From contig NZ_FNGY01000009.1 in the NCBI RefSeq assembly GCF_900103665.1, positions 1 to 64,000 on the forward strand: DNA of 64,000 nt, read 5' to 3'. Source of the DNA: Pedobacter steynii (GTDB lineage Bacteria; Bacteroidota; Bacteroidia; Sphingobacteriales; Sphingobacteriaceae). The position numbers and the translations under genes were made by a program. The notes beneath the pieces were generated by a model. The model was not told where the DNA came from and made no database searches. It was given only the letters and a program-made list of their open reading frames with translations. Of the stretch, positions 24,871 to 33,875 are shown in pieces (within the stretch, counting starts at the first letter, position 1; each line of letters begins with the position of its first letter).

Positions 24871-27800
24871 AAGCCAGCGTGCTAAAACTAGTTTGATTTT
24901 CGCTGTTTTTAATTCTTGCAAGCATGGTTTTTGAATCTTCAAACATATATTTTTCGTTGTATTTATCCAATCCATCCATTAGCGCCAGATATTCATTAAT
25001 GGCCTCCCCATCCTGTTTATAGACCGGATCCTTAGTTTCGGTCAGATAAGCGTATAAACGGTGCTCATATTCATTAGTTTCAGGTTCGGATAATTTGTGC
25101 TCCTGATGTATACCCGCCATATATTGTCTAAAACGATCATCAGAGTTGACCGAAAATAGCTTCTGGAACTCTTCCCATGCTTCCTCCATCGCTTTATCCA
25201 CTTCTTCCGTCTTCTCCTTCATAAAACCCTGAAAACGATCATAACGCCTGCCCAGCTCTTCCGCAGATTCGTTCATTTGATTTGAAAAATCTCTTACGGC
25301 CTGCTCCATCTCTCCCTGAAGCTTTTTAAGTTTTCTGGTTGACATTCTTTCAAACCGTGCGATCGCTGTTTTTAAATCTTCGATGGACTTTCTTAATTTG
25401 TCAATATATCTTCGGATATCGGCTTTCAACTCCATATAACTCTCTATCACCTGTTCCTTTCTTTTCTCAAACTCATCAATAGCCCGGTTAATTGCATCAA
25501 CAGTATCTTCTGTCCGCTTTTTGAAACCCGCTTCTTTGTTGAGGTCTTCAATTTTATGGACGTTAGTGTTTACCCACTGAAGGACTGTGGCATCCATCCA
25601 GGTACCTAAACCGGGATGAACCATGGCTTCTTTCATTTTAGCAATAAAATCATTTGCAGTGACCGGATTATTGAACCTTAATTTTTTCATGTTGTCTTTC
25701 TGCATACTCAACGCTTCAATAGCCAACGCAGCAGCCAAACTATGTAGTGGATGTCCCGGATCGTCTTTAGCTAATTGTGAGTGAGAAGGATTTGAACTCA
25801 GAATCTTATAACTCTGAATATTCTGACCAACGACTATTCCCTTCTCCATTACCTCCAAACAACTTACAATCACTTTCTTTATGACATTCATCAATGCATT
25901 ATAAAGACTGTCGATAATTTTTTGGACGAACAGAATAACGAGCCCTAATAAAGGGCTCTTCTTTTTGATCTCTATTAGTATCGTAATTGCAATGCTTCGA
26001 ACTTCTATAAACGTTTTATAATACTCCAGAATTTCTGTCTTTGCTTTGCCTGTTTCCGCACCCTGCTTATCCATTTCCTTTTGATTAAGCTTAATATCTG
26101 TCAGCCATGCAATGATTAGCATATCCACTAATGTCAATGCAGCCTTGGCATAATCGTTAAGCCCGCTCTCCATCATTAAATTCTTAAGACTGATCTCCTT
26201 TTGCTCAAAGAGTTTTTTTGCCGCATCAGCTAAACTATGGACCGTATCAGCACTTGAAAAGAAACCTGAAACAACCGGTAAAGCACTAATGTAAGCCTCT
26301 CCATTCAGCGTAAGCCCCAGGTCTGTGGCGACTCTGATCCCAATTGTAGTAGTATTACGAAAATAAGCGTTGTAGATCCGTTTTTGAGTCGGATACTTTT
26401 TATTAAACTCAGGATCTGTGCTGGTGCTTTTAAAAACAAACATTCCCCGATAGCTTACCCTCAGGTGCTCTAGCCGTACTAACTCGCCTTTTCCTGCAAA
26501 AAAATCTGCTACATCAGGCCAAATATCCGATTCAGTAGATTTTTTAGCCGGAAAGTCGCTGATAAAATTGCCAAGATCCTGACGTTTTTCAACTTTTTCG
26601 ACTTTATATCCTTTTTGCCTAAAATTAGCCGGTTCTACCCAGGGATATACCGATATGCCTAGCTTAATCAGGCTGATTTCAGCAAAGTTTGTATGCGCAA
26701 AATAATCTTCGAGCACATGGAAAGCATTACCAATGTTAATTAAGCCTCTATTTTTTTCATATTCACTAGTTCCGGATTTATACTTAGCAACTCCCTTATT
26801 CAATTCCTTTTCTATATAGGAAAGGGCGGTAGGAACACCGACTCCTTTCTTCGCATATTTACCTGCTCCCAGAGAATTTGATATCGGGCAAAAATCTGTT
26901 TCCTGATCTCCCTCGGTATTTCTTATAATTCCCTGCAATCCCATTTGCTCTCCCAAAGGCACATCAACAGCCTCAGGATTTTGTCCTGGACTGGGACAAC
27001 AGAAAATATCGTTATTAATTTCGTCAAAGGCACGCGCATACAATGGATTGTCTATATGCTGTTCAGGGGCATACACACCCAATTCTTCTTTAGTAAAACC
27101 ACCAAAATTCTTAACAAACACGACATAATCAGCCGCCAATTGCGCCGCCTTTAGCCCCATGCTAACTGCTATTTTTTCCAGTTTTTCTGTAATCGGATTT
27201 TTTGCAGGCTTAGCAGGATCGGTTAAGCCCTGCCCGGGCCCTCCCATTGGCTCAGGCATTTCTCCTATGAATTCCTGAACCGTGTGATGGGCAGCAAGCA
27301 CCTCGATGATCAATGTCCAGCTTTCTCTATTTGGCTTTACCGGGTCTAGAAACTTAAGGCCTCTAAAGTTTTCTATTTTGCTCAGAATATCGGGAGGGTA
27401 CATTGCAGTTGAAGGAGTGATACATTGACTCATGTCACGCATATAATTTCCGAGATATAAGAAACTAAGCTGTTTTGCTGTCAAAATGCCCTGCTGTTTT
27501 TTATCTTCAGGTGAGAAAACTTGTTTTTCCAGATCAAAATGTCCGTACTCTTTCATTTCGGCATTTACCTTTCCAGCCTTAAAATACTCCCTTTCGTTGC
27601 TCTTATAATCTTTTTCAAAACGCCCCATCACCTTACTAATCTCTTCATTCAAATCTGAGAGATCAAGCTTCAAAGTTTCACTATCTCCATTCACTGTGGC
27701 TATAGCATATTCAATATCCTTGTCTTCAAGAATATTAAAATTGGTAAAATAATAGGCAAAAACCTGACCTTCATCATGAATTGCGTCCCCCTTTTGACTG

Positions 27801-28477
27801 GAATACTCATTGCGAAGAATATCATCCAAAAAATGGCCATATTCTTCAAGAAGCCCCTGCAATAAATAGGAATTTGCTGTTTTATCTCCTTTTTTTGCCT
27901 TGATTACTGTTGATTTGTTGATCTCTATAACCCGATCTTTCCAAACATATGCGGCGATAAATCCACTGGCATTTACGAGCCTCAATTTAGGATTGAGCTT
28001 ATCTTTCTTCTTTTCACTAAAGTCCTTATAAAGCTGCTCATATGCTTTCAAGGGAATATCCTTGTCAAAAAAGACTTCTAATAACATACTAAATGTTGAT
28101 TGAGCAACTTCTTCAGCTAATTTTTCTACCTGCTTATAGGCATAATCACTCTCAATGCTAATATCCTCAACCTCAACGACTTCCTCTGGTCTTTTTTTAC
28201 TACTGCTACTCGGTTCCAAAATGCAAGCAGTAACACAGCCTGCACTTTGAATCATTGCACCTCCAGCAGTTTTTGCCTGCACAAAAGTAAGTGGCTTGTT
28301 GTTGAGTCGAACACCTGGTACAAATTCAGCAGGAGCATCCATTCCCCCTTGATTTTTAAGTATTTGAGAACCCATGGTAGCTATTGGCTTACCATTCAGG
28401 GTCGCTAAATTACAGGGTACTTTTACAATCAAGCCATCTGTAGTTGGGTCTGTTAAAATCGCGACTATCTTAGACAT
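24869..28477 (-). CDS. large HET-C-domain protein, candidate type VI secretion effector
   Basis: A 1202-residue protein. Residues about 1-95 form a small Gly/Ala/Cys-containing domain (NGKPIATMGSQI, LNNKPLTFVQAKTAGGAM, AGCVTACILEP) that resembles the PAAR-like tips of Bacteroidota type VI systems; this part is tentative. At about 555-600 there is a HET-C-like motif, NAFHVLEDYFAHTNF, in which His, Glu-Asp and His suggest a metal site like that of the related zinc-dependent phospholipase C fold. Residues about 1000-1120 are a long coiled coil (EFEKRKEQVIESYM, KADIRRYIDKLRKSIEDL). No signal peptide. It is last in a minus-strand unit vgrG-lipoprotein-lipoprotein-effector, 4 bp after the second lipoprotein. 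A lipid-attacking antibacterial role is inferred from domain and context. Confidence 0.68.
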   Translation of the reverse strand: MSKIVAILTDPTTDGLIVKVPCNLATLNGKPIATMGSQILKNQGGMDAPAEFVPGVRLNNKPLTFVQAKTAGGAMIQSAGCVTACILEPSSSSKKRPEEVVEVEDISIESDYAYKQVEKLAEEVAQSTFSMLLEVFFDKDIPLKAYEQLYKDFSEKKKDKLNPKLRLVNASGFIAAYVWKDRVIEINKSTVIKAKKGDKTANSYLLQGLLEEYGHFLDDILRNEYSSQKGDAIHDEGQVFAYYFTNFNILEDKDIEYAIATVNGDSETLKLDLSDLNEEISKVMGRFEKDYKSNEREYFKAGKVNAEMKEYGHFDLEKQVFSPEDKKQQGILTAKQLSFLYLGNYMRDMSQCITPSTAMYPPDILSKIENFRGLKFLDPVKPNRESWTLIIEVLAAHHTVQEFIGEMPEPMGGPGQGLTDPAKPAKNPITEKLEKIAVSMGLKAAQLAADYVVFVKNFGGFTKEELGVYAPEQHIDNPLYARAFDEINNDIFCCPSPGQNPEAVDVPLGEQMGLQGIIRNTEGDQETDFCPISNSLGAGKYAKKGVGVPTALSYIEKELNKGVAKYKSGTSEYEKNRGLINIGNAFHVLEDYFAHTNFAEISLIKLGISVYPWVEPANFRQKGYKVEKVEKRQDLGNFISDFPAKKSTESDIWPDVADFFAGKGELVRLEHLRVSYRGMFVFKSTSTDPEFNKKYPTQKRIYNAYFRNTTTIGIRVATDLGLTLNGEAYISALPVVSGFFSSADTVHSLADAAKKLFEQKEISLKNLMMESGLNDYAKAALTLVDMLIIAWLTDIKLNQKEMDKQGAETGKAKTEILEYYKTFIEVRSIAITILIEIKKKSPLLGLVILFVQKIIDSLYNALMNVIKKVIVSCLEVMEKGIVVGQNIQSYKILSSNPSHSQLAKDDPGHPLHSLAAALAIEALSMQKDNMKKLRFNNPVTANDFIAKMKEAMVHPGLGTWMDATVLQWVNTNVHKIEDLNKEAGFKKRTEDTVDAINRAIDEFEKRKEQVIESYMELKADIRRYIDKLRKSIEDLKTAIARFERMSTRKLKKLQGEMEQAVRDFSNQMNESAEELGRRYDRFQGFMKEKTEEVDKAMEEAWEEFQKLFSVNSDDRFRQYMAGIHQEHKLSEPETNEYEHRLYAYLTETKDPVYKQDGEAINEYLALMDGLDKYNEKYMFEDSKTMLARIKNSENQTSFSTLA

Positions 28478-28480
28478 AAT

Positions 28481-29281
28481 TTAAGGTTTTATTTCCGCAT
28501 GATCATCTGTGTATTCATATACAATACTTGTCATAAATGATGGTTTCCTTTCACCAGAAGGCTCTCTTTGATATTTAATCTCAATATTTGTTAAGTTTTC
28601 CTGCTTCAACCGCGGATCTGGTTGACAAGCTTCCATTCGGGGATTACCAACTGAAGAGTATACTTTCGCATAGGCCCAGCTCCTTCTGGCATTAAACACC
28701 GGCTTATGGTTTTCCTTCATTAATTCATTAATTTCATCCGGCATCATGTCATCGCTTATGATGACTCCATTTATCCGAACATATTTCGCTCCGGGTATTG
28801 AAGATCCGTAAGAATCCGGAGCATCTTTCTTTTGCTCATGCTCTTCTTTTGAATCCTCTCCCATCATAATCTGTATGCTAATGGGAACAGTTGTAGAACT
28901 CGCATTTGTAGCTTCCGCTTCCGTAGCGCTTACTCCCCCTTTAAATCTTTTCGTAAGCATTACAAACACAGGTACATCCTGATAGAACAATCCCCCCATA
29001 TTATCATCTTTATAGTTTCCCCCTATTATTCGTTTTAAATTAGAAATCGAATCATGTAGCAGAATCTGTTTTCCATTATAATACAACTTGCAATAATCAA
29101 TTTCGAAGCGATGTTTTTCCTTCGCCCAAAGCTTTTGAAGTTCAGCCTGGGCTGGTCTTTTAGTTACCCCTTCCTTTTTACCTTTTTCCTCTTTTTTACT
29201 TTGCCCATTGCAGGCTGTAAAGCAAAAAACGAGTAAGCAAAAAGAGAATATCTTGACATTTTTCATTTTCAGCAGATTCAT
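28481..29281 (-). CDS. lipoprotein, probable immunity protein (copy 2)
   Basis: A 266-residue lipoprotein: lipobox FTAC-N after a hydrophobic stretch (about 8-23), then a Lys/Glu-rich linker (KKEEKGKKEG). The mature domain begins near KLYYNGKQILLHDSI at about 66 and ends with the unusual FMTSIVYEYTDDH. It is very similar (about 85% by eye) to the next lipoprotein on the same strand, so a tandem duplication. I cannot name the domain. Position between vgrG and the HET-C protein and its periplasmic anchoring fit an immunity protein against a lipid- or envelope-acting effector. It starts 181 bp after copy 1 and ends 3 bp before the effector start. Confidence 0.65.
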   Translation of the reverse strand: MNLLKMKNVKIFSFCLLVFCFTACNGQSKKEEKGKKEGVTKRPAQAELQKLWAKEKHRFEIDYCKLYYNGKQILLHDSISNLKRIIGGNYKDDNMGGLFYQDVPVFVMLTKRFKGGVSATEAEATNASSTTVPISIQIMMGEDSKEEHEQKKDAPDSYGSSIPGAKYVRINGVIISDDMMPDEINELMKENHKPVFNARRSWAYAKVYSSVGNPRMEACQPDPRLKQENLTNIEIKYQREPSGERKPSFMTSIVYEYTDDHAEIKP

Positions 29282-29462
29282 TTTTTATTTTCTAAGGTTT
29301 AATTTCATCATTCTATATAAGATCAAAAAATCCCGATCAAATACGTTTATTTGCTTTTAATCGATCTCATAACCTACGCTCAAAGCTTAAGCCAGAAAAA
29401 CAATATTTATTTTTAATTCTATCCTTCATGTTTTCTGATAAAACACGGCTCTTAATCATAAT

Positions 29463-30281
29463 TCAAGGTTTTACTTCTCCATGGTCATCAGTATATTCAT
29501 ATACGATGCTTGTCATAAATGATGGTTTCCTTTCACCGTCAGGCTCCCTTTGGTATTTGATCTCAATACTCGTTAGGTTTTCCTGTTTCAAACGCGGATC
29601 TGGTTGGCAAGCTTCCATTCGGGGATTACCGCCAGAAGAGTATACTTTTGCATAAGCCCAACTTCTTCTTGCATTAAATACGGGCTTGTGGTTTTCCCTC
29701 ATTAGCTCGTTTATCTCGTCAGGCATCATATCACTGCTAATAATAACTCCATTTATCCGAACATACTTCGCTCCAGGTATTGAAAATCCGTAAGAATCCG
29801 GAGTATCTTTTTTTTGTTCATACTCATCTTTCGTCACATCTCCCATCATAATCTGTATACTCGTAGGGACAGTCGTATAGCTTGCATTTGTAGCTTCCGC
29901 CTCTGCAATGCTCACGCCTCCTTTATATCTTCTAACAGCTAATACAAAAACTGGCACATCCTGGTAATACAACCGCCCTTTACGTTCCTTATAATTAAGC
30001 CCTATTATTCGTTTTAAATTAGAAATCGAATCATGCAACAGAATCTGTTTTCCATTATAGTACAACTTGCAATAATCAATCTCCAGGCGATGTTTTTCCT
30101 TCATCCAAAGCTTTTGGAGCTCAGCCTGGTCTGGCACCTTAGCTATCCCCTCTTTTTTACTTTGTCCACTGCAGGCCATAAAACAAAAAAACAAGACCGC
30201 ACAAAAGATCATTTTAATGCCAACCTGCCATCCTTGCCTCGTTCTCATATTGATACGCGATTGAAATTCATTTCTGATCAT
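29463..30281 (-). CDS. lipoprotein, probable immunity protein (copy 1)
   Basis: A 272-residue paralogue of the lipoprotein at 28481-29281. The reading frame opens at an ATG that overlaps the vgrG stop (TAATG), but M12 or M24 would give a more normal lipoprotein signal (IFCAVLFFCFMAC-S). The mature region is almost the same as in copy 2 (KLYYNGKQILLHDSI, PDSYGFSIPGAKYVRINGVIIS, PVFNARRSWAYAKVYSS); differences cluster in the charged linker after the lipid Cys and in a loop near residue 103 (GLNYKERKGRLYYQD). Function inferred from context only. Confidence 0.65.
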   Translation of the reverse strand: MIRNEFQSRINMRTRQGWQVGIKMIFCAVLFFCFMACSGQSKKEGIAKVPDQAELQKLWMKEKHRLEIDYCKLYYNGKQILLHDSISNLKRIIGLNYKERKGRLYYQDVPVFVLAVRRYKGGVSIAEAEATNASYTTVPTSIQIMMGDVTKDEYEQKKDTPDSYGFSIPGAKYVRINGVIISSDMMPDEINELMRENHKPVFNARRSWAYAKVYSSGGNPRMEACQPDPRLKQENLTSIEIKYQREPDGERKPSFMTSIVYEYTDDHGEVKP

Positions 30282-32104
30282 TAAGGCAATTGCAGTTTAT
30301 TCTGACTTCCCTCTATTTCTGTCAGCGGGCTTTTAACCACAGCAGTTGATCCGGCAGTAGCACTGAATTCTACGTCAGCAGAAACGGATACATTCTTAGC
30401 ATAAGACTCATATGCATTAGTAGCCACCTCTCTAATGTTTTCAGCCCTAAGCTCGATGTCTGTTTTAGCCGTCTGCTTGAAAAACCCTTCCTTAGCGTGA
30501 TAGGTAATATTTGTACCCGCGGTGGCTGTAATGGTTTCGGAGGCCTCCATAACAATATTTTTACTCCTTAGCGTTATCGTTTCCGGAGCGGTAATCAGGA
30601 TACTGCTTTCTTTGGTATCCAGCAAAATTGTATTCCCTGAGGGATCTTTAACGGTAAGGCTTGTTCCTCCATCCTGGTCGTTAAACTCTATATGGTGACC
30701 TGATTTTGTGAAAATACTTTTCAGGTGGTTATCTACTTGTGGATTACTATCCGCATTATTTTGATGGTAAACGCTTCCTATGACAATTGGTCTGGCCACA
30801 TTTCCTTCTTCAAAAGCCACCAATACCTGATCCCCTTTTTCAGGAATAAACACAAAACCACGGTTTTTACTTACGGCATCACTACTTCCTGCGTCAGGCG
30901 TGACCACACGTAACCATTCTGTCGTATCATTAGTCAGGCATTTCCACTTGAATTTCACCTTGATTCTGCCTTGTCCCTGTGGATCCGCATTGTCCTGCAC
31001 ATCTGCCAGCTGCATATCAGGGCTTGGCTTTACATAATGTTTTACAGGCAGGCGTTCTGTAGTAGAAACCACCCCTTCAAAATTGTTTTTATAACGTCCG
31101 GTACCGTCAATGGTATGTACTACACGTGTGATTAAGAACTTACCAAGGCTATCCGTAACGAAGTCCAGCACTTCCCGTATGCTCATGGTAATTTCGGCAA
31201 TTTTACCAATCCCAACTTCCGGATTATCTCCAGCGGCCGAAATGCGCAATAAATTGCTGATGCTGGCTTTTTCTTCGTTCTCCACATGATCTTTCAGCTC
31301 TGAGTTACTGTCTACACGAATTAAGCTAGGCTGGTTAAAGGTTTTGCTATAGACTGTATTGGAAGCGTTCACTGCATGAATTAAATCATCAGACCCCTGA
31401 TCTGCAGCGCCTTTACTTTCACTCTGCAACATCTCGTTTTTGCGGGGGTTATAGGCAAATCTGTTGTTCTTTATCGGAGCGACTTCCATTGCATACTGTA
31501 AAGTATGAAGGTTACGTCCATAAAAGAGGGATATTTCTTCCTGTTCATCAGGTTTTCCAAAATTGAGATTTTCTCCATCATAGAAAAACCATTCATGGTA
31601 TTCGGCAGACAAGCGGTTCAGAAATTCAAAATCGCTCTCTCTGTATTGGATCACATAATCGATTGGAGATTTTCGGGCTGCATTAACTACAATCTTCAAA
31701 TCATTTGCAGGAGTATCTTTGGTAGCGAGGGTCACTATCGCATTTAGGTTTTTTCCGAGATAAGACCCTAAATCAGGTCCCCTGTCTATCAGAATTCCCG
31801 GACTATATCCACTAACCACCAGAATCCCGTGATAACCATGGGTCTGGGCAAGTTCTACTTTAGTTACGATACCAGTAAAAGTTTGTAGTTTATCGATAGC
31901 ATAACCGAAAGAGGCAGAAAGGCTTTTGCCGATAAATTCCCTGCTTTTTTCCAGGGTCACCATTCCTGGTGCACCATTCTCGTCGTGATTGAACTTTAAC
32001 TCGAAGTAATGGTGTGTATTGAATTGCTGTTCCAAAGTAAAAGAGGCAAAATGAGAGATCTGTTTATCCTCAATATTGATCTCCGTAATCAGTTTGTTTT
32101 CCAT
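30281..32104 (-). CDS. vgrG: VgrG-type spike protein of a type VI secretion system
   Basis: A 607-residue VgrG/Vgr-family protein that would form the trimeric needle tip. The N-terminal two thirds are gp27-like (LEQQFNTHHYFELKFNHD, YRESDFEFLNRLSAEYHEWFFYDG at about 153-176); an OB-fold gp5 domain follows at about 360-445 (NADPQGQGRIKVKF, PEKGDQVLVAFEEGNVARPIVIGSVYH); the C-terminal part (about 465-607) is a repetitive beta-prism (SGNTILLDTKESSILITAPETITLRS). No effector domain is fused. No other T6SS structural gene (TssB, TssC, ClpV, Hcp) is in the window, so this is an orphan tip module that must use a machine encoded elsewhere. Confidence 0.9.
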   Translation of the reverse strand: MENKLITEINIEDKQISHFASFTLEQQFNTHHYFELKFNHDENGAPGMVTLEKSREFIGKSLSASFGYAIDKLQTFTGIVTKVELAQTHGYHGILVVSGYSPGILIDRGPDLGSYLGKNLNAIVTLATKDTPANDLKIVVNAARKSPIDYVIQYRESDFEFLNRLSAEYHEWFFYDGENLNFGKPDEQEEISLFYGRNLHTLQYAMEVAPIKNNRFAYNPRKNEMLQSESKGAADQGSDDLIHAVNASNTVYSKTFNQPSLIRVDSNSELKDHVENEEKASISNLLRISAAGDNPEVGIGKIAEITMSIREVLDFVTDSLGKFLITRVVHTIDGTGRYKNNFEGVVSTTERLPVKHYVKPSPDMQLADVQDNADPQGQGRIKVKFKWKCLTNDTTEWLRVVTPDAGSSDAVSKNRGFVFIPEKGDQVLVAFEEGNVARPIVIGSVYHQNNADSNPQVDNHLKSIFTKSGHHIEFNDQDGGTSLTVKDPSGNTILLDTKESSILITAPETITLRSKNIVMEASETITATAGTNITYHAKEGFFKQTAKTDIELRAENIREVATNAYESYAKNVSVSADVEFSATAGSTAVVKSPLTEIEGSQNKLQLP

Positions 32105-32300
32105 TAGGCAAGAAGGTTAATATTTGGCTTAGTTATTTATGTTGAAGATCAGGCGTTATCGTTCAACAATTACCCTAAACGGAATATACCCTATATTTTA
32201 CAAATGGTATAAATTTTACCACAAAATAATTAATAAGACATAAAAAATATTTATTAACTAATAAAAATAACCTAAACCATAATGAACAGAATTGGAGTAG

Positions 32301-33320
32301 TTATATCGTTGTGTTGTATTGCTTTGCGGATTCTTCCAGCCTTCTGCTGATTCTGGATGCCAGGTTTCTCGGCCCCAGGACTTTCATACATTCTCCAAAC
32401 CCTAATATCTCCCGTTCCAGCTCAAAGTTTAAGACCACATCGATCCGAATGACGATCCCCTCATGATCCTCTTTCAGTAAGACCTGACTGTGGTGCAGCG
32501 GCTTGGTCAGAATATAAGGCGCATGTTGTTTATTTATCCTTAGAATTACTTTATGTGCCCGGTCCTTCTCAGATTTGGTCACCCCGAGTAAGTCCTCAAA
32601 ATAGCGATCAAAATCAACCCCTTTATATTCTATAAAGGGTTCTTTAGTTAATTCCTGAAATTCCAGGATCCGGTCGAGCGCCAGTGTAATCAGAATCCTT
32701 CCCTTCTTTGGTTTTACAATCAGAAACCATCGGTTCCGATATTCCTTTAACAAATAAGGAAAGTAAATCATCTGCTGCGCCTTCAATGCCTTAAAGGATT
32801 TGTATTCGATCAGTAAGGGTACCTTATTCAGAATGGCACTGTACAGGGGAGTGATGAACTTTAGGCCACGTAGTTGCTTATTACTTTCGAACTGGATACA
32901 GTTTCTACTTTGGTTGGTAGATTTATACAGGTTGTTTTCCAGCTTGGCGATCATATCACTCATTTCATCAAAATAACTAAAGCCGTTAAATTGCTTCAGC
33001 ACACCAACGATTTCCTTCATCTTTTCAATATCGTTGTTATTGATCGGAGCTTTTGTAATGCTGTAATTAGGATCACTATAGGCATAATACTTTCGGTCGG
33101 TAACGACGATAGGTGCCTTATAGCCCAGCTTATCGCTCCTCATAATTTGAATATCCGACTGAACTGTCCTTTTGCTTACTCCCGAACTGATTCCTTCATA
33201 TTCGAACAGCACCGCAGCAACCTTTTCAATCAGGTCGTCAAGGCTCCATTTCCGGAACCTGTTTTTTAAACATTCATCAATGGTTTTGTAACGTATGAGG
33301 GCTAGTTTATTGATCGACAT
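32301..33320 (-). CDS. WYL-domain transcriptional regulator
   Basis: A 339-residue YafY/WYL-type regulator: N-terminal helix-turn-helix (about 1-75: YKTIDECLKNRFRKWSLDDLIEKV, SSGVSKRTVQSDIQIMRSD), a central helical region, and a WYL domain at about 155-240 with the signature written as NRWFLIVK (WF in place of WY) after PYLLKEYR, then the WCX extension (FGECMKVLGPRNLASRI). WYL domains bind nucleic-acid fragments or small ligands and are often linked to nucleic-acid conflict and repair loci. It is divergent from the tRNA-mimic/SPFH/RtcB operon; the promoter found at 33338-33367 overlaps one of two matching operator sites, implying autoregulation. Confidence 0.88.
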   Translation of the reverse strand: MSINKLALIRYKTIDECLKNRFRKWSLDDLIEKVAAVLFEYEGISSGVSKRTVQSDIQIMRSDKLGYKAPIVVTDRKYYAYSDPNYSITKAPINNNDIEKMKEIVGVLKQFNGFSYFDEMSDMIAKLENNLYKSTNQSRNCIQFESNKQLRGLKFITPLYSAILNKVPLLIEYKSFKALKAQQMIYFPYLLKEYRNRWFLIVKPKKGRILITLALDRILEFQELTKEPFIEYKGVDFDRYFEDLLGVTKSEKDRAHKVILRINKQHAPYILTKPLHHSQVLLKEDHEGIVIRIDVVLNFELEREILGFGECMKVLGPRNLASRISRRLEESAKQYNTTI

Positions 33321-33337
33321 CTGAAATTTCCTTTTTA

Positions 33338-33377
33338 TAAAAGTAAGAAAAGCAATTGACTACGCAATAGAGCTGCG
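33338..33377 (-). promoter_or_regulatory. WYL-gene promoter with operator CGCA-N7-TGCG
   Basis: On the minus strand TTG (33365-33367) and TACTTTTA (33338-33345) are 19 nt apart. The TTG lies inside the inverted repeat CGCA-N7-TGCG at 33363-33377. Confidence 0.6.
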
Positions 33378-33474
33378 CATCTTAAAGTATCTCAGGATTA
33401 TTTTGGCGCTAAAACAAAATTATCACTTTGATTACCAGCAAGATAAAACAAATGCATATTATAAAAAACAACTG

Positions 33475-33509
33475 CGCAATTGTGCTGCGTTATGTCCCAT
33501 GCACCTTTG
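33475..33509 (+). promoter_or_regulatory. RNA-repair operon promoter with operator CGCA-N7-TGCG
   Basis: Inverted repeat CGCA-N7-TGCG at 33475-33489, nearly the same 15-bp sequence as at 33363-33377, overlaps a TTG at 33480-33482. CACCTTTG follows at 33502-33509 with 19-nt spacing. A plus-strand transcript would begin near 33515. Confidence 0.6.
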
Positions 33510-33514
33510 TAATG

Positions 33515-33706
33515 TCGATCACAACGACAAGTTCTTTGAATCATATCAGTACGTAAGTACTTAAAAATATTCCCGAAAGGGAATGGCAGTACTATATCAT
33601 TAACGTCCGCAGTTGCGGGTTTCTGTATGGCCCCAAAGTATGAAACGATTGTGTTTTCATATCCTGGCGAATTAGGATAATAGATTGTCAATATCATGTA
33701 TGTGAC
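33515..33706 (+). ncRNA. structured leader upstream of the tRNA mimics
   Basis: Contains consecutive inverted repeats: ATTCCC-GAAA-GGGAAT at 33569-33584 nested in an AGTACT pair, CCGCA-GT-TGCGG at about 33607-33618, TATGAAA/TTTCATA at about 33640-33661 and ATCCT/AGGAT at 33661-33678. No credible ORF on this strand. Probably non-coding RNA or 5' leader of the operon. Confidence 0.5.
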
Positions 33707-33793
33707 GTGGGTTCGAATCCCACTCCCGGTTTTCCGGGATAACTCAGGGGTCAGAGTAATACAAATTGCAGGTTCGAATCCTGCTTCCGACCA
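33707..33793 (+). ncRNA. tRNA mimic without anticodon arm, with a second, competing T arm
   Basis: Two perfect T arms (GTGGG-TTCGAAT-CCCAC at 33707-33723; GCAGG-TTCGAAT-CCTGC at 33768-33784) flank one D arm (ACTC-AGGGGTCA-GAGT at 33742-33757). The second T arm is followed by TTCCG-A-CCA (33785-33793), which pairs with CGGGA at 33735-33739 to give a 5-bp acceptor, then TA as positions 8-9, so this is a tRNA elbow ending in CCA whose anticodon arm is replaced by 10 nt (33758-33767). The first T arm is followed by TCCCGG-TTTT-CCGGGA, a perfect 6-bp hairpin that uses the same 5' acceptor strand. The two folds exclude each other. Confidence 0.6.
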
Positions 33794-33795
33794 AA

Positions 33796-33875
33796 ATTGG
33801 AATAGCAAAACGGTAATGCAATGGACTTAGGATCCGTGATGAAGAAGAGGAACTTCACAAATCCTCGTCATTAAG
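33796..33875 (+). ncRNA. tRNA-like fragment with D and anticodon arms but no T arm
   Basis: After ATTGGAA and TA (positions 8-9) comes a D arm GCA-AAACGGTAA-TGC (33805-33819) and an anticodon arm ATGGA-CTTAGGA-TCCGT (33821-33837; U33 present, anticodon UAG). Instead of a T arm, an extended hairpin follows (GAGGA/TCCTC inside ATGA/TCAT). TTGGA at 33797 could pair with TCCAA at 33934-33938. It complements the preceding mimic, which has T and D arms but no anticodon arm. Confidence 0.5.

Noticed and set aside
33398..33808. Minus-strand open frame of 136 codons across the tRNA mimics
   Set aside because: Its translation runs through the antisense of the T arms, it has no family resemblance, and the structured plus strand explains the sequence better.
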